Under the pieces are notes generated by a model, which searched no databases, had not been told where the DNA came from, and saw only the letters and a list, made by a program, of their open reading frames with translations. 55,800 bases of DNA from Hyphochytrium catenoides. Lineage: Eukaryota > Sar > Hyphochytriomycetes > Hyphochytriales > Hyphochytriaceae. Location of the stretch: contig FLMG01000373.1 in the NCBI GenBank assembly GCA_900088475.1, positions 1 through 55,800 of the forward strand. Reading direction: 5' to 3'. A program made the translations under genes and the position numbers. Position 1 is the stretch's first letter. Every line of letters begins with the position of its first letter. Below are positions 47,731-55,800 of the stretch, piece after piece.

Positions 47731-50663
47731 ATGATGGAAGGACCACGGGGGAGTTTGCTGATCAGGGAGGAACAGACGGGATCTACCAGTGCTTCATCTT
47801 CCCCTCCTTCGCCGTCTCCCCCTGCTGTTGATCTTCACGGCTCTCCTGCTAGCACCACAGCTTGTCGTCCCTCTTCTGACCCTGCTGCGCCTCATAATGT
47901 CCTAGAGCCTGGTCGGTACTGGGTCATCAAGCCTCAGCCTGACTACATCCCAGATATTTTGGACTCCAGAATCACTCTGTCGCGCGTCTTGTTTCCCTCA
48001 GCGATGCAGAAGTTTTACTATCGACTTCGCCGTAACGTCCTCTATCTCATCCTCTGCTGTGGCGTGACTATGCTTACCACCGCCATCGGGTTCCTCTATC
48101 TCTTAGAAGTTAGAAGTAAGCATGGGGATGAACCCTCTTCGTCGGTAGGATACGCCGTGACCGTCGTGTCCGTAGTCTACGGCTCCACGCTGATCCCAGA
48201 AATCCATGCAGAGCTGCTTAAAGCGCTGTGTCGTCAGTTTGAGCTCGGTTTCTATATCCTGCAGACGTTGCCTGCGCTTGGTGTCTGTGCGTTCCACTTC
48301 TCTTTCACTGGACAGCAGTCCAGAGCTTCTGCCACGGTTCTCGGCTTGCAGTTGATTGTCCTGGTCCCAATGATCATTGACACCTTAGTCCTCGGAGGCC
48401 TCTCGAAGTCCATGACGCGCTATACATTTGTCGGTATCTCGCTCTGCGTGGCAATGCTCTCCCGGTCAGTGCCTTCCTAGGAGTCCTCTCATCACAGGCT
48501 TATCTCTTCTACCTTATCTCTCCTTCTTCTTCTTGGAGAAGATGTCCTGTCAAAACTCCTGTTATCTTTGTGATACCCTATCCTTGCGGTTTTCCCCCCT
48601 TCTCCAGCTCTTCAAGGTCTCCCTTCCGTAAGATCGTACTAAATCCTTGTTGGCCATATACAGCGTCTTAACCTTGTCAACATTGACTTGGCCTTCTTCG
48701 TCCTTCTCTCCTTAGAATAGTCTGGATATTCTATTTCCAGCCTTACGAGGGGATAGAAGCGATGGAGATTGTTATATCTCAGGTTCCCGTCCGGCCATGG
48801 CTCATCGCGGCAGACTCTTTGGTGGTCGTCGTGCTTCTCTGTCTGCAGCAGCTGAATAAGCTTCTGGCCAAGCTGAGGCGCCCCAAGAGCCTGAAAGGGA
48901 CCAGTGACTTTCTAAACATCAAATGCCCGCTAGTTATAGAGTCTGTCTCTTCATTGCTGCCCACAGCCTCTTCACTCTTCAGTGCAATCGATGGTGCAGA
49001 AAGCTTGGCAAAAAAGGAGGAGACAGCAACAAGCACTTCGTCACCCGTGAAGAGAGAAGCTAGCCAGAGGAAGGTGACCGACCAAGGGACAATGCAACCA
49101 GCTAAGGCGGAGAATGTGCCCTCAGCCGCTGCTGACAGGAGGGAGGAGAAGCAGCAGAGGGCTCTGGACCTTAGCCATGCTAGGGAAGGTGCTCACCTTA
49201 TCGATACGCTGAAGAAGGCGCAAGACGGTCCCAGGTACTAACTGCAAGCTATCCGACAGAAAGTGCAAGAGGAGGTCAGGAAAGAAAAGGAGAGAAAAGC
49301 AGTGAGAGAAGATAGCAGACAGAATCAATGAACGACGCAGTGTCTTCTTAGCTCTTAGATATGCCTAGTACGTCTGATTGGCTTACTGGTTCGTCTCCCC
49401 GACGAGCAGGAAGAAAACAGTGCGAGTGTACAAGCTACGAGCTGTGCAGAAGCCCATCCTCATCGATTCACACGAGGATTGCCTTCATCTTGGGCTCAAG
49501 AAGCTTCACGCCTTTCTCAGTGGGGAGGACAACAGGAAAGGCGGCGTAAGGAAGCTGAGAATCCGGCCATCACGGCCTTTTCTCTTAGCAGATGCGGCTC
49601 ATGAGCAAAGGCGAGAAGAAGAGGAGAAGAAAAAGAAGAGAGCTCACAATGTGCTTGTAGGCAAAGAGCCTCTTCTCTCTCTGGCACCACTGACCGGGAT
49701 CCTGCTGCAGATGCTAATGATAGAGCTCGGCGTCTCTCCCACTTCCGAAGTTGTGCTCTGTGCCTTCACCTGCTTGACAAACACGCTTCTGTTATGTCGC
49801 TGTCACCCGATGCTCGTCAGGAAACTGCTGCGGTCTTTCGACTTTGCCCTTATTTTCTTCTCCATCCTGCAGTTCTTTGTCTTCTCCTGCCTGCTCTTCC
49901 GCTGGGACGAAAGGTAAAACAAGCTTTCACTCCTTCTTTCTCTTTGCGCTGGCCCATAGGTGGGGTGGGATAGAGTTCTCCATGAAAGTTCTTTCTACTG
50001 ATATAGCTCTTTGAGGTCTAGGCTACTATCTTCCTACTTTTACTTCTAACATCGTCTCTTATGATCTCATTCTGTCTCTTTCTCCTTTCTCTCTCTCTTT
50101 CTTTCTTTTCTCTCTCTTTGGTCTGTCATCGGCCTCTCCGTCGTATCTATAAACTCACGCCTGTCTCACATTCTTCTTCTTCTCTCCCGCATTTACGTGC
50201 TCTCTTCCATGACCTGCTGTGCACAACCACCAGGACGCTCGTAGTTGGCTCTACCTGTGTCACCGTCGTCAGTTCTCTCATCATGCAGGACGCGATCATG
50301 ATGACTCCTCAGAAGCGCCGCCAATGGCTAATCCCTCACTTCTCAATCTTACTCTTTGGTGAAGTCTGCTGTGCAGTTTACTTAGTCTTCCGCCCGTTGG
50401 AGGACGTCAGCAGCGATCTACTATTAGGAGAAGCAGCTAAATCTTTCTTCACTCGGTCACCTCTCTCTATGGCTTTAGACGGTCTTGCCACCATCGTAGT
50501 CTACACTGTCCGGAGCCTCTCTAGCATTGCTTATAACGCGGACATGCTTGTCGCCGGCCTCTCACGCATAGAGTGTCAGGTTATCAACCTAACGGCAGAG
50601 GAGCTCATGGCTGAACTAGAAAACCGCAAAGCAGCAAAAAAGAAGGACCTTGGGGCTAGTTGA
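47731..50663 (+). CDS. 12-span membrane family, member H
   Basis: Exons 47731-48464, 48716-49234, 49410-49913 and 50234-50663 give 728 residues. Introns are 251, 175 and 320 bases, all phase 2 (CG|A, AG|G, AG|G). A Ser/Pro-rich N-terminal extension precedes GRYWVIKPQPDYIP. Marks: CRQFELGF, PVRPWLIAADS, KTVRVYKLRAVQ, SFDF, LIMQDA and RSPLSMALDGL. The exon 1 donor is GTCAGT, as in its near-twin member F, and unlike most other copies. It is convergent with member I, 473 bases from its stop. The exon 3 Lys/Glu run (EEEEKKKKRAH) marks the cytosolic-looking loop before span 7. Confidence 0.9.
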
Positions 50664-51136
50664 CTGCTCAGTCCCAGAACGAGGAGAAGAGACAACTAAG
50701 GGAGAGAAAAGCGAGAGGAGCTGTTTGACAAGGGGATCCACATCCTCTGCTGCCTCAAGGTTTCATGTGCAAAATACGAGGGCAGAAGACGACCCAGAAA
50801 GAGGAAAGAAAGTCCACGTTGCCATGATGACTCATGCTGCTCTTTGCTTATAAATAGCATGAGAAGAAGAAGGAACCCTCTGTTGGGTCAGCTGTGGGAA
50901 GGGGAGGAAGAATAAGAAAGAGAACGACGAAGAATGGAGTGGTGCTGGGGACTAAGGCTAGTGAAAGAAGGGAAGACGAGAAGGGGACTCCTCCTTTGCA
51001 TCCCGCTCCCTCTTCTTCTCTTCGGCATCCTATTCCAAAAAAGTAGATCACTGTGGCTGGGCTAACCCTGCCCTTCTCACTGTCCGATTAGCGGGCTGTG
51101 CATCTCATATCCTCTAAGTCATCAGCTGTTTCTCAA
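50664..51136. other. Spacer between convergent members H and I
   Basis: 473 bases, purine-rich, matched in inverted orientation by 35131-35711. No gene or terminator-like structure was recognised. Confidence 0.6.
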
Positions 51137-52474
51137 CTATTGCGTTGAACTCCCGTCTTCCCAAGGATGTGGACTCTTCTTCTTCATTGTCGGTGGAGAG
51201 AGAGACGAAGCAGGGAGATTGAGAGAGGGAGGAGGCTCCAGGGTTTCGACCTTGTACTCTATCCGAGAGAGAGTCATCACCAGTAGGTGCGGCTGCCTGG
51301 CGATAGATAACAGACTTCTCAATGTATAGACCATCACAGTCAGAAGCGCGTCCAGCGCGAGACTAAGGGGAGAACGATTAAGGACAGACAGAGTACCACC
51401 GAAGAGGATCACTCCTTCGGAGGGAAGGAGCACGAGGTACACGCCTAAGAGCACCTGGGTAAGAACAAGAGAGGAGAGAACCGGGACAAGACAGCGACGT
51501 CGTCTGCTTGGCGGCATGAGCATGGAGTCTTGAGGGAGAAGCACCGCCAGCACCGTCATGGCCAGTGAAAGGGGCACCAAAATCCTGAGAGAAAAGAGAC
51601 GAGAGAGAAGAGAGAGCTTCACAATTCAGAAGAGCAGAAGATGGTGCGGATCCCGCGAAGAGAGACGAAGAGGAAGAGGAAGAGGAGAGACGGGAGGGTG
51701 CAAATGGCAAAGAGAGAGACCGAGTAGAGGGAGAAAATAGGGAAACCAAGGGACGAGACCCGAGAGGCATAACTATAGAGAGAAACGACCGGCTCACTCT
51801 TTCCTCAGGTTGGCCTCTTACCTAAGATCCCACTCCAAGAGGACGCAAGAGAAGAGAAGAAACTCCATAAGGTTGAACAGAAGAAGGGCAAAGTCAAAGG
51901 TTCCGAGAACTTTCATCAGGAGAGCAGGCTGGCAGCGGAGGAGGAGAAGACAGCTTGGACAGAAAGAGAAGAAGAAGAGGAAAGCCAAGAGATAGCCCAG
52001 AAGTTGCTCTTCTTCTTTCCCTCTCGTTCCCGCTCCTCCGTCAACCTTGTCAACCACCAACATGAGCAGGATCTGTGCGACAAGACCCAGGAGAGAGAAG
52101 AGAAAGAGAACTGACTCTTTTCCAACGACACAAGCAACCCACCAGCTTCTCTCTCCTTCCTCTCTTTTCCTGGCAGGATAACCCGCCATGTAGCATGGTT
52201 CAAGGGGATGAGAGAGAGAAGGCGAGATGAGAACCTTCTTGAATGCTGAGAAGCGGAAGAGGAAGTGCTCGAAGAGGAAAGAGAGAGAGAGAAAGACGTC
52301 CTCATGTGTATCAATATAGAAAGGCTCCTGCAGGGGTCTCAGCCGGTAAATCCTGTTATCTCTGTTGCGTCTGCTATAGTATTAGAGGAGAAGAAAATTT
52401 CATCGTCAGACTTCGTGCAGCTTGTCTTTTTCTCTCTCTCTCTCACTCTCTCTCTGTCTCTCTCTGTCTCTCTC

Positions 52475-52523
<49 letters not shown>

Positions 52524-53501
52524 CTCTGTATGTCTGTCTGCCAGTACTCTTATCATAGCTCTCTACTTTCTCTCTCTCTATCGCTTGCTCTCTTCATGCT
52601 CTCGGTCTGATCTTTTCGACCATGTTTCACCTTTCCCGTCTTTCTATCTTCTCGCTATTATCCTGGTTGGCTCTGCCCTATTCTCTCTTTTCTCCGTCAC
52701 TCTTTCTCCATGAACTGACTTGATTGTCGCGTGTTTCAGGGCTTACCTTGTCACTCGTATCCCTCGCTGGGTAGACTTGTTCTTCTTGTCCATAATAGCG
52801 CTCTTCAGTGTCTCCACATCTCCGTCTTCTTCTTCCTTTGCTGCCTCTTTGTATGCGTCTTTGCAGGTTGTTTGTTCTTCCCTGAGGGACTCAGAACTGG
52901 CAGGAACTCCGTTCTTTCCTCTTTCCTCATCGTTTCCTGCTCTGACAGGAGAGAAGCACGAGAAGAGCTGACGCGTTTCTCTGTTTCCTCTCGCTTGTTG
53001 CGCTCTGATCGTCTCACTTTTCTCTATCTTACTTTCTGGAGATACCTTACCAAGAGGAGAAGGAGAAGTCTTGATGTCTTCTCTCTTTCCGTCCTCTGCT
53101 CCTCGCTCGTCCTTCTTCCCTCCTGACAATAACATTTTCCGTGGTTCCCCTCCCTTCCGGGTCTTCTGTTCTCTCGCGTCGTCTTCTTCTCTCCATCTCT
53201 CTATCGCCAGCGGACACGTAATGTTCACAAAGTCAGAGGTCCCTCTGGCTGCCGTCCTCGAGAGTTTGCTGATGTATCTATGCAGCTGCTGGAAGTTGAG
53301 CAGCACCACGACGACGATAGAGTCAGCCGCCACGAGCCAGGGACGGATTGGGACCCGGTAGATTGTGATGGCAGTGTGCTCCATCCCTGGATAAGGATAC
53401 AGGTAGAGAATGTAGGCCACTCTATGAACCGAGCAAGACACGACGAGTGATAGACCAAGAGGGAAAGAGAGAGGGAGACAGATAGAGGAAGAAAGCGTGT
53501 G

Positions 53502-53546
<45 letters not shown>

Positions 53547-54649
53547 GGGTTGCGAACAGCATAGCAAAGGTTAGGCAATATCAACTTCTGACTTGGAAAA
53601 ACCGAATGTGCAGAAAAACGAGAAAGCCAGCAGCCAATACGTGGACACCTCTAGCCCGCAAGAAGTGGGAAAGGATCTCAGACGAGAGACAGAGAGACCC
53701 GACGCTGAGAAGAGGAGCAGCATGGGAGAAGATGGCCAAAGCCCCTTAAGAAGTGCGAAGACTGACAAACTCACCGTGCAAGCACCAGGATGACGAGAGA
53801 GATTCCTGCTATGACAAAGCGGGTAAGACTCCTGGAGAGACCTCCGTGTGGCATGGAGTCAAGCATCACAGGAGTTATCACACAGCCACCCAAGCCAAAG
53901 AGAGAGAGAAGGACCCTGGCCCAGTCTCCCTGAGCGGAGAAGTGGTAGGCAAAGAGAGAGAGAGGCGGAAGGCTCTGGAAGACGTAAAAGTAGACTTCCC
54001 ACTCACAGAAGAGAAGGGCAAGAAGGTCTCGATGGAGCTCTAGCAGAACGGAAGATAGATAGATGAGTAGAGAAAGAGCGGCACAATAGCCAAGGATAAC
54101 CGAGGAGAGAGACAGTGACAATCCTCCCCTAGGGTCATCCTCCTCTCTCTCTCTTTCTCCTAGAAGAAGAATGACAAAGCCTGCGGAGCCCAGCGTCAGG
54201 CTTCCACCAACCCAGAGGAGAAGATAAATTGGACTTCTCCTGAGAGAGAGATAAAAATTTCTCAGCGGAGCAGGAAGCATCTGTCTTGCAACGGTTCCTT
54301 TGGCGTCGATGTAAGGCTTGAGATAGTTAGACAGAGGCTTCACAACCCAGTATCGGTCAGGATAAAGGGAAGAAGATGAAGATATAGGCGGAGAGCGAGG
54401 GAGAGTGTGCGAGGAGGAAGGAGACAGAGAGAGAAGAGGGAAAGGGGAGCTATGGCATCCGGGTACTGGGATGGCAGGAGCTGTTAAGAAGGGAAGAGTC
54501 AAGGGAGGAGAGGAAGAGAAAGAGTGAGAGAGAGGAGAGAAACTGTTTTCTTGGAGCTTCTTCGCCTCTTCAGGAGGCATCTCTATGGGCGTCACAGCGG
54601 ATGAGGAAGACCATAGATTGGACCGCGACATACTCTTATCTTCCATCAT
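51137..54649 (-). CDS. 12-span membrane family, member I (longest copy)
   Basis: Minus-strand exons 54649-53775, 53421-52747, about 52370-51822 and 51584-51137 give about 848 residues. Introns are 353, ~376 and 237 bases, all phase 2. A ~105-residue Ser/Pro-rich N-terminus precedes DRYWVVKPLSNYL. Exon 2 carries PIRPWLVAADS, then about 165 charged residues rich in Lys, Glu and Arg, the largest span 6-7 loop in the family. Exon 3 includes YRLRPLQEPF and a TFDF motif in place of SFDF. Exon 4 has LLPQDS and RSPLSLALDAL. The exon 3 acceptor is uncertain (52370, 52361 or 52352 all keep frame). Introns 1 and 2 contain GA and CT tracts. Confidence 0.85.
52430..52522. repeat. (CT)n microsatellite in intron 2 of member I
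   Basis: CT repeats with TCTGTC interruptions on the plus strand, reading as GA in the transcript. Confidence 0.95.
53514..53544. repeat. (GA)n microsatellite in intron 1 of member I
   Basis: Pure GA run on the plus strand, reading as CT in the transcript, between the exon 1 donor at 53774 and the exon 2 acceptor. Confidence 0.95.
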
Positions 54650-54819
54650 GTTTGAGAGATCATCAACATAGAGGACAGTGGGCTGCCGCAGCCTCTCCCT
54701 CTTGTCACTTCTTCATCTCTCGTTCCTTTCTTTTTTCCAGCACCTACTTTCTATTTGGTGCGTTCGCAAAGCTTTTGATCCCTACTTCTGACCGTGGAAC
54801 CGAGAAAAGAAGAATAAGA

Positions 54820-54822
<3 letters not shown>

Positions 54823-54900
<78 letters not shown>
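54823..54900. repeat. (GA)n microsatellite
   Basis: GA repeats with two GACAGA interruptions. Confidence 0.95.
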
Positions 54901-55770
54901 CGGCCGAGAGTGAGGACAGAAGAGAAAGGAAATAGAGGAGGAGCGGCAAATGGAAGAGTGGATCCAAGAGATAAAATAGAAGGGGAGAAAAGAGCAAGCC
55001 CTTGACAGACATATACAGCCGGCAGTAAGAAAAGAGAGAGAATCCTGGTCCACTGATAGTGAAGAGCGGTGAGAAGGTAACAGGATCCGAGCCGCGAGAG
55101 TTACTGCCTTGATGTGAGGAGAACGCGTTGTTGCTGGGGCAATAACACTACCGAAAGGAACAAGAGCTACTCTCATTTGCTGATTGAGGAGAGAAGAAAC
55201 AACCGAGAAGAGCAGACTGCAGGACCACTGCATTTGCGCAGGATGATGCACCTTCTTCTTCTGAGACCCATGGAGTTGAGGGCTCTAGGTAGGGGAGAGA
55301 TAGAGGGATGGGCGCGCTCAAGGATTGGCACAGTAGAGGTAGAGAGAATAATAAGAAGACAAGCATCTACTGAGAGGAGGAGGAGACTGAGAGGGCTGTG
55401 AGGATGAAAGAGAAGAGAAAGGCGGGGAGAAGGAATGAGGAAAGAGGAGAGAGGCTCTGATGACGCGTGGGAATGGAAATAAAAGACGAGTCTTGTGCGT
55501 CGCTCCTTCAGCAGCAGAAGGAAACGAGAGGGGCAGAAGAGGCTAGCGAAAATAGAGTAGCGAAGTGATTGCTCTAGTGGCAGCGCCACCGAGAGAGAGA
55601 CGAGAGACAGAGAGAAAGAAGGATTGGGGAGAGCTAACATGGAAGAAGGAAGACGTGGAACAATATGCCAAAGAGATGCGAAACGACTGAGGCTTGATGA
55701 TGTGCGAGAGGTGGAGCTGAGGGGGAGATTGGGATGAGCACGACGCCTAGGGAGTGATTGAGTGAGCGAG

Positions 55771-55800
55771 ACGATAGAGAGAGAGAGAGAGAGAGAGAGA
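55771..55800. repeat. (GA)n microsatellite cut by window end
   Basis: A GA run from about 55771 continues to the last base of the window, so its full length is not visible. Confidence 0.9.

Larger units (their letters stand above)
54650..55800. other. Purine-rich region upstream of member I to window end
   Basis: About 1.15 kb dominated by GA-rich simple sequence, with tracts at 54823-54900 and 55771-55800. Frames on both strands are Arg/Glu or Ser/Leu runs. No gene is supported. It would include the promoter of member I. Confidence 0.6.

Noticed and set aside
1-55800. tRNA, rRNA, CRISPR or bacterial operon features
   Set aside because: No T-loop/anticodon arrangements, rRNA-like conserved stretches, regularly spaced repeats or ribosome binding sites were seen; the DNA is eukaryotic.

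Overview
The window is nuclear DNA from a eukaryote. Nearly every recognisable gene is split by short GT-AG introns of about 65 to 520 bases, there are no bacterial operons, and the spaces between genes hold many (CT)n/(GA)n tracts and decayed gene copies. The lineage cannot be named from the sequence; a protist or alga with small introns fits best. A five-N assembly gap lies at 15088-15092.

The main content is an expanded family of polytopic membrane proteins that I do not recognise. Eight members are present. One is cut by the left edge (1-881), seven are complete (2287-4795 +, 5031-7455 -, 18729-21745 -, 23426-25689 -, 35712-38664 -, 42680-44930 +, 47731-50663 +, 51137-54649 -; the first-listed partial makes eight plus one more complete copy, nine in all), and there is also a two-exon fossil at 34782-35130. 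The complete proteins are about 635-848 residues with roughly 12 predicted membrane spans. All have four exons joined by three introns at the same places, all in phase 2. Shared marks are an N-terminal RYW-x-[LV]-[KR]-P, an amphipathic QFE-x-W stretch, PWLIAADS in span 6, SFDF at span 9, QD in span 10 and RSPLS-x-x-LD in span 12.

Between family members sit three other groups. Two tandem cytochrome P450 genes (27075-29298 and 30620-32879) have a CYP7-like (sterol 7-alpha-hydroxylase type) I-helix, and a third decayed P450 copy lies at 39755-40431. Two paralogous genes encode a basic/coiled-coil region followed by a putative NTF2/SnoaL-like domain: 16721-18203 (+) and a three-exon copy at 12281-13772 (-) that single-frame ORF calling misses. 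The rest is gene-poor, microsatellite-rich sequence with diverged duplicated blocks.

The right half was shaped by an inverted segmental duplication. The pair at 47731-54649 (two convergent family genes) matches, inverted, the pair at 34782-38664, in which one partner has decayed to the two-exon fossil. The co-location of a lineage-specific 12-span family with CYP7-like P450s invites a lipid or sterol transport/sensing hypothesis. That is inference from context only.
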